Source: Actinomycetes bacterium
Lineage (GTDB): Bacteria; Actinomycetota; Actinomycetes; Mycobacteriales; Mycobacteriaceae
Direction: 5' to 3'
Length of the DNA stretch: 21,737 nt
Assembly: GCA_023417985.1 (NCBI GenBank)
Contig: JAEZDV010000118.1
Location: 1-21,737 of the forward strand
The notes under the pieces were generated by a model, which worked only from the letters and a program-made list of their open reading frames with translations, had not been told where the DNA came from and made no database searches. This document shows, in pieces, positions 7,568-14,674 of this stretch; the first letter of the stretch is position 1; every line of letters begins with the position of its first letter. The translations under genes and the position numbers were made by a program.

Positions 7568-8425
7568 ATGACGCATTTCACACGTAATAGCCGGAGAAGT
7601 GTTGCCCTGTCCTTGAGTGCCGCCGCGCTGGCGGCGGCGGTTGCTGCCGCGCCCGCCGCGTCGGCAGCGCCCGTAAACCCTGCTCCTCCGGCGTGTGTGT
7701 CCGCCACTCCGGTCGCCGACATCGCTGCGCTCACCGATCCCGCAGGCATCGAAACGTTCGACGATGCCCGGGCCCGTATCGCCGAGCTGCGGGAGGTGCT
7801 CACCCGCAGCGACGACTACCGTGGCACCTTCGTCCTTGCCTTCGACGAGATCCTCGAGCTCACCGCACCGACGCTGAACTCCGGCATCTACGACGACCCG
7901 GAGTGGGCGAGTGCGCTGGCCGTCGAGGTGGTCCGGCTCTACCTCGCCGATCTGCACGAGTACGTCACCGGCGGAACCCCCACGGCGCACTGGGCCGAGG
8001 CATTTGCCGAGACGGAGCGGTGCGACCGCAGCCCGGGGCGCGTGCTGCTGGGTGCGATCGTCGCGCATCTCGTGATCGACTTTCCCGAGGCACTCGTGAC
8101 CATCGGCTCCACACCGGACCACAAGAACGACTTCTACACCTTCGGAGGCGCACTGGTCGACGCCGCGCCCGTCATCGCCGACGAGTTCGAAGCCACGTAC
8201 GGCACCGCTCTGCACGACTTCTTCACCGGTTGGTTCGTCGGTGATCTCGTGGGTGAGGCCGAGGCGACGACACTCATGTTCCAGTCGGCGCGAACATCCG
8301 CCTGGGTCAACAACTTCGGACTCCAAAACCCGGACACCCACGACCTGACCCGGTTCGGGATGAACTCGACGTTCGAGGCGGCGAACGTGATGCTCGACGG
8401 CCTCGAAGCCGCGGGCACCATCTGA
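7568..8425 (+). CDS. Exported DUF5995-like protein
   Basis: A 285-residue protein with a clear signal peptide: basic N-terminus (FTRNSRRS), a hydrophobic Ala/Leu stretch and an ASA-AP type signal peptidase I site near residue 34. The mature part is mostly helical and acidic. Its central region (LYLADLHEY, HWAEAFAE, LLGAIVAHLVIDFPEAL) resembles DUF5995, a helical family of unknown biochemical function often found in actinobacteria. No catalytic motif is recognised. No good ribosome site precedes the ATG; GTGTAAATT lies at 7552-7560, so a leaderless transcript with this as a -10 element is possible. The gene converges on the shikimate dehydrogenase-like gene. The coding call is firm; the family is likely, not certain. 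Confidence 0.78.
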   Translation: MTHFTRNSRRSVALSLSAAALAAAVAAAPAASAAPVNPAPPACVSATPVADIAALTDPAGIETFDDARARIAELREVLTRSDDYRGTFVLAFDEILELTAPTLNSGIYDDPEWASALAVEVVRLYLADLHEYVTGGTPTAHWAEAFAETERCDRSPGRVLLGAIVAHLVIDFPEALVTIGSTPDHKNDFYTFGGALVDAAPVIADEFEATYGTALHDFFTGWFVGDLVGEAEATTLMFQSARTSAWVNNFGLQNPDTHDLTRFGMNSTFEAANVMLDGLEAAGTI

Positions 8426-8468
8426 TCCACCGCACCCGCATCACGGCGCGGGCACGCCCGGCCCCCGC

Positions 8469-9287
8469 TCAGGAGCGTGAGTACTCGGACGCGCGGCGAA
8501 CCTGATCGGGGGTCGGTGTGACCCCCGTGTACAGCGCGAACTGCAGTGCCGCTTGAAGGGCGATCACCTCGTCGCCCGTGATCACCGGGATGCCCTGCTC
8601 GCGGGCGAACCGCACCAGCGGCGTCTCGGGAGGCACCGCGACGACGTCGAACACGACCCCGGCCGCGGCGACGACCTCCTCCGGGACGGGCAGATTATCG
8701 GCTTCCGGCGCCCCGGCCATGCCGACGGGAGTGGCGTTGACCAGTAGTCCGGGGGAGGTCGCCCCTGCGTCCGCCTGCCATGCGTAACCGTACTTGCGCG
8801 CGAGGGGGAGACCCGTGCTTTCGTTGCGCGCGACCACGACCCCTTCGGTGAAGTCGCTGTGCCGCAGCGCGGCGGTGACCGCCTTGGCCATACCGCCACT
8901 GCCGACGATGGTCACCGGCAGCGAGGAATCGACGTCGTGAGCGGCGAGCAGATCGGTGACCGCCTGGTAATCGGTGTTGTACGCGTGGAGTGCGCCGTCT
9001 TCGTTGACGATCGTGTTGACCGATTCGATGGCGCGTGCGGAGTCGTGCAACACGTCGACCAGGGGCAACACCGCTTCCTTGAACGGCATCGAGACCCCGG
9101 CGCCGCGGATGCCGAGTCCCCGGATCCCCGCGACCGCGTCCTCGATGTTCGTGGGCGCGAAGGCTTTGTAGACGAAGTCGAGGCCGAGTTCGTCGTACAG
9201 ATAGTTGTGGAATCTGGTGCCGATGTTGCTGGGGCGTGCCGACATGGAGATGCACAGCCGGGTGTCCTTGGTGATGCGCGAGAGCAT
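8469..9287 (-). CDS. Shikimate 5-dehydrogenase-like protein (HI0607/SDH-like type)
   Basis: A 272-residue member of the shikimate/quinate dehydrogenase superfamily. The N-terminal substrate domain has ISMSARPSNIGTRFHNYLY, SMPFKEAVLPLVD with the catalytic lysine K70, and ESVNTIVN plus NTDYQAV with N91 and D106. The nucleotide-binding motif is VGSGGMAKAV (about 128-137). The SARPSNIGTRFHNYL signature, where normal AroE has a SxS motif followed by HN, points to the SDH-like branch typified by Haemophilus HI0607, which has weak shikimate activity and is not the biosynthetic AroE. The ATG at 9287 follows GGTGGAGGG. It is divergent from a crotonase gene. The physiological substrate is unknown. Confidence 0.88.
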   Translation of the reverse strand: MLSRITKDTRLCISMSARPSNIGTRFHNYLYDELGLDFVYKAFAPTNIEDAVAGIRGLGIRGAGVSMPFKEAVLPLVDVLHDSARAIESVNTIVNEDGALHAYNTDYQAVTDLLAAHDVDSSLPVTIVGSGGMAKAVTAALRHSDFTEGVVVARNESTGLPLARKYGYAWQADAGATSPGLLVNATPVGMAGAPEADNLPVPEEVVAAAGVVFDVVAVPPETPLVRFAREQGIPVITGDEVIALQAALQFALYTGVTPTPDQVRRASEYSRS

Positions 9288-9342
9288 CCCTCCACCGTAG
9301 TGCCGGGGCCGCGTGCTACTCCCGTCTCGCTCGAACATGGCG

Positions 9343-9360
9343 TTCTCATTCTTGGAGAAT
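9343..9360. promoter_or_regulatory. Inverted repeat overlapping the crotonase ribosome site
   Basis: ATTCT-tgg-AGAAT (9348-9360) is a perfect 5-bp dyad, and TTCTC (9343-9347) with GAGAA (9355-9359) makes a second, overlapping one. The GGAGA inside it is the likely Shine-Dalgarno sequence for the ATG at 9366. It lies in the 78-base gap between two divergent genes, so it could be a regulator site or an RNA hairpin hiding the ribosome site. Short dyads occur by chance, so the role is tentative. Confidence 0.35.
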
Positions 9361-9365
9361 CGTAT

Positions 9366-10160
9366 ATGCTCCCGGTCATGGGAGACGACCTCGGCGCCGG
9401 TGGTTTGAGATTCGAGCGGGAAGGCGCGATCGGCTGGTGCATCATCGACCGGCCCGCGGCCCGCAACGCCTTCACCCCGGCGATGTACTACGGACTCAAA
9501 CGGGCGGTCCGGCTGGTCAACAGCGACCCCGACCTCGCCGCGCTCGTCATCACGGGCGTCGACGACGTCTTCGCGCCCGGCGGTGATCTCGGCGGCCGCT
9601 CGGAGCCCGGCGATGATCTGCCCGAGGGGCTCGCCGGCACCGACGTCGTGCCGTTCCTGACGATCCGGGACAGCCGGGCGCCGGTCATCTCGGCGGTCAA
9701 CGGGATCTGCCAGGCAGGCGGACTGCTCGTCGCGATGATGTCGGACATCGCGGTGGCGAGCGAGCGGGCAACCTTCCGCGTGCCCGAACTGCTGCGCGGT
9801 ATCCCCGACGCCACCTTCGCGGCGGCGCTGCCCGCCCATGTCGGAATCGCGGCGGCCCGCGACCTGCTCCTGTCTGCGCGACGATTCGACGCCGCGGAGG
9901 CGCTGCGGCTCGGAGTGATCTCGCGCGTGGTGCCGCACGACGACTTGCGCGAGGCCGCACTGACCGCCGCGCGCGAGGTCCTGCAGACCGCGCCCCTCGC
10001 GCGCGCTCAGGTCAAGCGCATGCTCAACGAGCGTTACGGGCAGATCGACTACCAGACGATGTTCGGCTCACTCGAGACGTCGCCCGAACCACGAGAGGGG
10101 ATGCGTGCCTTCATGGAGAAGCGCGACCCGGAGTGGATCCCGAGCAACCTTCCCGTGTAA
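9366..10160 (+). CDS. Enoyl-CoA hydratase/isomerase-family (crotonase) protein
   Basis: A 264-residue crotonase-fold protein. The CoA oxyanion-hole elements are present: VFAPGGDLGG (about 68-77) and NGICQAGGLLVAMMSD (112-127). In classical enoyl-CoA hydratase the second loop is GGGCELAMMCD, with a catalytic glutamate; here that place is a leucine (L121). The second glutamate is kept in RVPELLRGIP (E141). The canonical two-glutamate water addition is therefore unlikely, and an isomerase, hydrolase or other crotonase reaction fits better. The ATG at 9366 has GGAGA eight bases ahead; ATG at 9378 is an alternative without one. It is divergent from the shikimate dehydrogenase-like gene and converges on map. 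Substrate unknown. Confidence 0.87.
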   Translation: MLPVMGDDLGAGGLRFEREGAIGWCIIDRPAARNAFTPAMYYGLKRAVRLVNSDPDLAALVITGVDDVFAPGGDLGGRSEPGDDLPEGLAGTDVVPFLTIRDSRAPVISAVNGICQAGGLLVAMMSDIAVASERATFRVPELLRGIPDATFAAALPAHVGIAAARDLLLSARRFDAAEALRLGVISRVVPHDDLREAALTAAREVLQTAPLARAQVKRMLNERYGQIDYQTMFGSLETSPEPREGMRAFMEKRDPEWIPSNLPV

Positions 10161-10202
10161 CCCGACCGTGGGGCGCGGCAGTCGTTCGACTTCCGCTCCC
10201 TC

Positions 10203-10218
10203 CTCCGGACTGCCGGAG
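10203..10218. terminator. Hairpin between convergent crotonase and map genes
   Basis: CTCCGG-actg-CCGGAG is a perfect 6-bp, GC-only stem with a 4-base loop in the 61-base gap between two convergent stop codons. It could end transcription from both sides. There is no T run on either side, so it would be of the U-poor type common in actinobacteria. Confidence 0.42.
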
Positions 10219-10221
10219 CGA

Positions 10222-10995
10222 TTACCCCTCGGCCGGTGCGGTGAGGATGCGCGGACCGTCGTCGGTGATCGCGATGGTGTGCTCGCTGTGCGCGGTGCGG
10301 GACCCGTCGGCGGAACGGATCGTCCAGCCGTCGGGGTCGAAGACGATTTCGTTCGTCGTCGGGGTCCACCACGGTTCGAGGGCGAGGGTCAGGCCCGGAC
10401 GCAGAACGAGACCGCGCCCCGCACGGCCGGAATTGGAGACGTGCGGGTCTTCGTGCATGGTGCGGCCGAGACCGTGCCCGCCGAACTGGGTGTTGACGGG
10501 GTAGCCGTATTCGGCGGCGACGGCACCGATGGCCGCGGAGATGTCGCCGAGCCGGTTTCCGGCCTGCGCTGCGGCGATGCCCGCTGCGAGCGCGCGTTCG
10601 GTGGACTCGATCAGGCGCCGGTCCTCGGGACGCTCCGTGCCGACGACGACGGTGCGCGCGGAGTCGGCCACCCAACCGTCGATCGAGACGGCGATGTCCA
10701 TGCTGAGTACGTCCCCGTCCTGCAGGACGTAGTCGTGCGGCAGTCCGTGCAGCACAGCATCGTTGACCGACAGGCAGATGACATTGCGGAACGGGCCACG
10801 CCCGAACGACGGTGAGTAGTCCCAGTAGCAGGACACCGCTCCCCGCTCGGCGATGAGGTCGCGCGCCCGCTGTTCGAGGTCGAGGAGGTTGACGCCGGGT
10901 GCAGCCCGCTCTGCGAGGTCGCCGAGCAGATCGGCGATGAAGGCGCCGGTGGTGCGCATGGCGTCGATCTCGCGCGGGGTTTTCAGTTCGAGCAC
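10222..10995 (-). CDS. map: Type I methionine aminopeptidase
   Basis: Removes the initiator methionine from new proteins in the cytoplasm. The 257-residue M24A enzyme has all five metal ligands: D100 (SMDIAV), D111 (VADSA), H174 (GGHGLGRTMHEDP), E207 (LALEPWW) and E238 (HSEHTIAI), plus the substrate histidine H83 (VLHGLP). There is no N-terminal zinc or SH3-binding extension. The GTG at 10995 follows AAGGA and is in frame with KTPREIDAMR, the normal family beginning. It is divergent from an XRE-type regulator, and the gap holds a paired dyad. It is possibly a second, regulated methionine aminopeptidase, since actinobacteria often have two; the other copy would lie outside this window. Confidence 0.93.
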   Translation of the reverse strand: MLELKTPREIDAMRTTGAFIADLLGDLAERAAPGVNLLDLEQRARDLIAERGAVSCYWDYSPSFGRGPFRNVICLSVNDAVLHGLPHDYVLQDGDVLSMDIAVSIDGWVADSARTVVVGTERPEDRRLIESTERALAAGIAAAQAGNRLGDISAAIGAVAAEYGYPVNTQFGGHGLGRTMHEDPHVSNSGRAGRGLVLRPGLTLALEPWWTPTTNEIVFDPDGWTIRSADGSRTAHSEHTIAITDDGPRILTAPAEG

Positions 10996-11025
10996 CGCTC
11001 GTGTCCTTCCGAAGGGTCGTGCAAT

Positions 11026-11074
11026 CCGGTATGAAAATACCAGCCAAAGAGAATATCCGGTATTTTCATACCGG
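11026..11074. promoter_or_regulatory. Paired operator-like inverted repeats between map and the XRE gene
   Basis: CCGGTATGAAAATACC (11026-11041) and its exact reverse complement GGTATTTTCATACCGG (11059-11074) are separated by 17 bases. Each arm is itself a dyad, GGTAT-N4-ATACC (11028-11041 and 11059-11072). The dyad centres are 33 bases apart, close to three helical turns. One dyad lies 33 bases ahead of the map start and the other 39 bases ahead of the regulator start, so each gene has the same sequence, in the same orientation, where its promoter would be. The segment is markedly A/T-rich for this window. It is the likely binding site of the adjacent XRE-type protein, repressing both genes; binding is inferred. 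Confidence 0.72.
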
Positions 11075-11110
11075 CTCCCCGGGTGGCGACGTCTCCGATA
11101 CCCTCGGGTC

Positions 11111-11377
11111 ATGGTGCGTCTCCCGTTGTCCCCGCAACAGCTTGCGGCCGGTAAACGCCTCGGTGCGCTCCTCCGTGAGGCGCGGCGTGACCGCACCCTC
11201 GCCGAGGTCGCCGCAGCGGCAGGAATCTCGCCGGAGACACTGCGCAAGATAGAGACCGGCAGGCTGGCGACGCCGGGATTCGTCACCGTCGCGGCACTGG
11301 CACGCGCACTTGCGCTCCCGCTCGACGACCTCGCGCAGGTCTGTCTCGACGCAGGGGAACTCGAGGACGCCGGTTAG
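11111..11377 (+). CDS. Small XRE-type helix-turn-helix regulator
   Basis: An 88-residue protein that is nearly all one Cro/C1-type helix-turn-helix domain (about 10-75): QQLAAGKRLGALLREARR, then TLAEVAAAAGISPETLRKIETGR and a final helix LARALALPLDDLAQVC. No sensor or dimerisation domain follows, so it would bind DNA as a simple dimer. The ATG at 11111 gives a start just before the domain. The gap to the divergent map gene carries two copies of GGTAT-N4-ATACC, fitting autoregulation together with map. A role as an antitoxin is not supported, because no toxin-like partner is adjacent. Confidence 0.85.
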   Translation: MVRLPLSPQQLAAGKRLGALLREARRDRTLAEVAAAAGISPETLRKIETGRLATPGFVTVAALARALALPLDDLAQVCLDAGELEDAG

Positions 11378-11402
11378 GTGCGTGATCCGGTCACCGGCGA
11401 GA

Positions 11403-11729
11403 TCAGGTGCCGGACGGTGCCGGGAACCGCGCCGCGCTGATCGACCCGACCGTGGCCCCGTCGTGTCCGACGATCCACGACCCGCCGGATTCGGCACACT
11501 CTGCGATCTTCTCGAACACGTTGAGCAGGAAGAAGATCGCCTCCTGCGGCGATGCGGTCGTCGCGAGCCGGTGCGATTCGCCCGGCTTCGTGCCGTCGAG
11601 CCACACTCCGCAACGACCGTCGAGACGGAGCGTGGTCACGTGATCCCAGTCGACGAACCCGTACTTCACCTGTTCCCACGGCGTACGCGTGCTGGGCGTC
11701 TGTTCGAGAACCTGCACCAGAATGGACAT
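11403..11729 (-). CDS. Conserved-looking 108-residue protein of unknown function
   Basis: A small protein with ATG at 11729 preceded by AGGAG at good distance. The sequence is soluble, with no signal peptide or membrane segment. Notable parts are EQVKYGFVDWDHVTTLRLDGRCGVWLDG (about 19-46), which looks like alternating strands, then a helix QEAIFFLLNVFEKIAECAES and SGGSWIVGHDG. The alpha/beta layout and Trp/Gly-rich strands look like a real folded domain. I do not recognise the family. It is divergent from the SNF2 helicase and converges on the XRE regulator gene with 25 bases between stops. A shared job with the helicase is possible but only positional. Confidence 0.72.
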   Translation of the reverse strand: MSILVQVLEQTPSTRTPWEQVKYGFVDWDHVTTLRLDGRCGVWLDGTKPGESHRLATTASPQEAIFFLLNVFEKIAECAESGGSWIVGHDGATVGSISAARFPAPSGT

Positions 11730-11807
11730 CGCGGCTCCTGGAGTTTTTCGGACGTGTGCCGACCAGTGTCTCTCGTGCGCGCGCCGTTGACCGGCAGTTG
11801 CGAGTCC

Positions 11808-11824
11808 GGCAGGCCAACCCTGCC
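11808..11824 (+). other. Hairpin in the leader of the SNF2 helicase gene
   Basis: GGCAGG-ccaac-CCTGCC is a perfect 6-bp stem with a 5-base loop, ending 36 bases before the chosen helicase start (11861) and touching an in-frame ATG at 11825 that lacks a ribosome site. It could be a leader hairpin or a chance GC-rich dyad. Confidence 0.3.
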
Positions 11825-11860
11825 ATGAGCCGCACCGCGGCGGCTGGCACCATGGAGGGC

Positions 11861-14674
11861 ATGTTGCACGGGCTGTGGTCACCGGGATCAGGCCTGATGC
11901 TGTGGCGCGATCCCGCAGTCGAAGCCGACGACGACGCGTTGCCGTCGGCACTGCGACGGTGGATCGACAGGCCCTTCCGGCACCGCGTCGAGCTGACCCT
12001 CCCCGGCGACACCGCGCCGCGCGTGTTGCCGGCCGTTGCCGTGGCGCCGCACGACGCGGCCGTTCTCCTCCTCGATCTCCCGCGACGCCCGAGCGGCGTC
12101 GCCGGCGACCTGCGCTACCTCGCCCACGTTGCCCGCGGCATCGAGCGGTGGGCGCAGGCCGGCCGGGTCGCCCCCGAACTCGTCCGGGCGGAAAAACAGT
12201 GGTGGGCGCGGTGGCAATTGCTCGGCGGCGAGAAGACACGCGCCTGGTCGGCGGAACTCGCCGCGGCGATGCCGCCCGTGCAGCGCCAGGTCGGCCGCCC
12301 GGCGGCGCTGCTCGACAACATGTGCGCCGAACTGACCGACCCCATCGTCCGCACCCTGCACGGATCCTCGACGTCGCTGCACCCGCTGGTCGCGGCCCTC
12401 GCGGAAGGCCGCCCTCACCCTCGTGGCACGCAGCGGATGGCCGATGCGCTGGACGAGTGGCGGGCGAGCCTCGCCGGATACGAACCCGACCTCGTTCTGC
12501 GTCTCGCCGAACCGGAGGACACCGACGACGACACCGACATCGGTGTGGCCGCGTTGTGGCGGCTCGAAGTCTGCCTGCGCTCCGAAGGGCAGGCGCCCGT
12601 ACCGGTGACCGTGGACGGCACGGATCCGCACCTCCTGCAGATAGCAATCCGCAAGCTCGGCGCGGCCATCACCGCCTACCCGCGACTCCAGGACGTGCCA
12701 CGCGACGTCGATACCCTCGATTTACTGTTGCCCACCCCCGTGGTGATCGATCTCGTCGAACACGGTGCCCGCGCGTTGCAGGCCGCAGGCGTCTCGCTCC
12801 TCTTGCCGAGGGCCTGGGCGACGGTCGATCCGTCGTTGCGCCTCCAGGTCGACTCGCCGGTCGCGCCGGTCAGCGCCGACGACAGCATGGTCGGCATGAG
12901 CGCCATCGTGTCGTACGAATGGCAGCTCGCGGTGGGCGACATGTTGCTCACCCGGACGGAGATGGACGAACTCGTCGCGGCGAACAGCGACCTGGTGAAG
13001 CTACGCGGCAAGTGGGTACGTGCGGATGCCGATGCCCTCGCACGTGCCGCGCGCTTCGTCACGGCGCATTCGGAAGAAGACGGCACTCTGGGGTCGCTGT
13101 TCGCGCAGTTCACCGGCGACGATGCGCCGCCCGTCGAGGTCACCGACATCGCCGCGTCCGGGTGGGTCGAGACGCTGCTCGACGGACAGGCGCAGCCGGA
13201 GGAGATCGGTCAACCGGTCGGGCTGGTGGCGGAACTGCGCCCCTACCAGCAGCGAGGTCTCGACTGGCTTGCGTTCATGAGCCGGCTCGGGCTCGGAGCG
13301 GTCCTTGCCGACGACATGGGGCTCGGCAAGACCGTGCAGGTGCTGGCTCTGCTCACGCACGAACGCGAAACCGGTCCCTCGGGACCGCCCACCCTGCTCG
13401 TGTGCCCGATGTCGGTGGTCGGCAACTGGCAGCGCGAGGCCGAGCGGTTCGTTCCGGACCTGCGCGTGTACGTCCATCACGGCGCACAGCGGTTGCGGGG
13501 AGAGGCCCTGGCCACGGCGGTGGCGTCCGCTGACCTCGTCGTCACGACCTATGCCATCGCGGCGCGCGATGTCGCGCAACTCGCCGAATTGCCCTGGCGC
13601 CGAATGGTTCTCGACGAAGCGCAACACGTGAAGAACACCGCGACCGCGCAGTCGCGCGCCACCCGGGCGATCCCTGCAGCGCATCGCATCGCGCTGACCG
13701 GTACGCCGGTGGAGAACCGGCTCGAAGAACTCCGGTCGATCCTCGACTTCGCGAACCCCCGGTTGCTCGGCAGTGCTGCCTCCTTCCGGGCGCGTTTCGC
13801 CGTGCCCATCGAACGCGATCACGACGCGGTGGCAGCCGCGCGCCTGCGCGCGTTGTCGGCACCGTTCGTGCTGCGCCGCGTCAAGACCGACCCCGACGTC
13901 ATCTCCGACCTGCCCGAGAAGTTCGAACAGACGGTCCGCGCCAATCTCACGGCGGAACAGGCTGCGCTCTACCGCGCCGTGGTGGACGACATGATGCGCA
14001 AGATCCGCGACAAGGAAGGCATGGCACGCAAGGGTGCCGTGCTAGCCGCGCTGACCCGGCTCAAGCAGGTGTGCAACCACCCGGCGCACTACCTCGGTGA
14101 CGGATCGCCGGTGCTGCGCCGCGGCCGTCACCGGTCGGGCAAACTCGGGTTGGTCGAGGACATCGTGGAGGCGGTGCTCGCCGACGGCGAGAAAGTCCTG
14201 CTGTTCACGCAGTTCCGCGAGTTCGGCGAGCTCATCGCGCCGTATCTCGCCGAGCGATTCGCCACGACCGTGCCGTTCCTGCACGGCGGCGTGACCAAGG
14301 CGAAGCGCGACGAGATGGTCACCCGCTTCCAGGGCGAGGACGGCCCGCCCATCATGCTGCTCTCGCTCAAAGCCGGTGGGACCGGCTTGAATCTGACCGC
14401 CGCCAATCACGTCGTGCATCTCGACCGGTGGTGGAACCCCGCGGTGGAGAACCAGGCGACCGACCGTGCGTTCCGCATCGGACAGCGGCGCAACGTGCAG
14501 GTGCGCAAACTCGTGTGCGTGGGCACCGTGGAGGAGCGGATCGACGAAATGCTCACCGGAAAACAGGAATTGGCCGATCTTGCGATCGGGGTGGGGGAGA
14601 ACTGGATCACCGAGCTGTCCACCGACCAGCTGCACTCCCTGCTCTCCCTCGGTGACGAAGCGGTGGGTGACTGA
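11861..14674 (+). CDS. SNF2-family DNA-dependent ATPase/helicase (HelZ-like)
   Basis: A 937-residue Swi2/Snf2 ATPase. The N-terminal part (about 1-440) is the bacterial SNF2-associated region starting MLHGLWSPG, as in mycobacterial HelZ. The motor covers about 445-915: motif I DDMGLGKT (K490), motif II DEAQ (585-588, in place of DEAH), motif III ALTGTPVEN, then motif V LKAGGTGLNLT and motif VI QATDRAFRIGQ (around 866-876). Such proteins move along duplex DNA and remodel bound proteins; in bacteria they are linked to transcription recycling or repair, with the exact role here unknown. The ATG at 11861 follows GGAGG; ATGs at 11852 and 11825 are alternatives. It contains one rare TTA leucine codon (12722-12724). 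Its stop overlaps the SWIM gene start by one base. Confidence 0.92.
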   Translation: MLHGLWSPGSGLMLWRDPAVEADDDALPSALRRWIDRPFRHRVELTLPGDTAPRVLPAVAVAPHDAAVLLLDLPRRPSGVAGDLRYLAHVARGIERWAQAGRVAPELVRAEKQWWARWQLLGGEKTRAWSAELAAAMPPVQRQVGRPAALLDNMCAELTDPIVRTLHGSSTSLHPLVAALAEGRPHPRGTQRMADALDEWRASLAGYEPDLVLRLAEPEDTDDDTDIGVAALWRLEVCLRSEGQAPVPVTVDGTDPHLLQIAIRKLGAAITAYPRLQDVPRDVDTLDLLLPTPVVIDLVEHGARALQAAGVSLLLPRAWATVDPSLRLQVDSPVAPVSADDSMVGMSAIVSYEWQLAVGDMLLTRTEMDELVAANSDLVKLRGKWVRADADALARAARFVTAHSEEDGTLGSLFAQFTGDDAPPVEVTDIAASGWVETLLDGQAQPEEIGQPVGLVAELRPYQQRGLDWLAFMSRLGLGAVLADDMGLGKTVQVLALLTHERETGPSGPPTLLVCPMSVVGNWQREAERFVPDLRVYVHHGAQRLRGEALATAVASADLVVTTYAIAARDVAQLAELPWRRMVLDEAQHVKNTATAQSRATRAIPAAHRIALTGTPVENRLEELRSILDFANPRLLGSAASFRARFAVPIERDHDAVAAARLRALSAPFVLRRVKTDPDVISDLPEKFEQTVRANLTAEQAALYRAVVDDMMRKIRDKEGMARKGAVLAALTRLKQVCNHPAHYLGDGSPVLRRGRHRSGKLGLVEDIVEAVLADGEKVLLFTQFREFGELIAPYLAERFATTVPFLHGGVTKAKRDEMVTRFQGEDGPPIMLLSLKAGGTGLNLTAANHVVHLDRWWNPAVENQATDRAFRIGQRRNVQVRKLVCVGTVEERIDEMLTGKQELADLAIGVGENWITELSTDQLHSLLSLGDEAVGD

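Noticed and set aside
5347..7803. 818-codon minus-strand open frame across the transporter, rhodanese and DUF5995-like genes
   Set aside because: It overlaps three real genes in other frames and reads as Arg-rich low-complexity sequence.
8426..8468. CCCGC/GCGGG hairpins between the DUF5995-like and shikimate dehydrogenase-like genes as a terminator
   Set aside because: Several mutually exclusive short GC stems are possible and none is convincing.
9288..9938. In-frame upstream extension of the shikimate dehydrogenase-like gene
   Set aside because: It would cross the divergent crotonase gene and adds 217 residues foreign to the family.
11111..11377. XRE protein as an antitoxin of a toxin-antitoxin pair
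   Set aside because: The divergent partner is a complete methionine aminopeptidase with all metal ligands, and the 108-residue neighbour converges and has no toxin motif I recognise.
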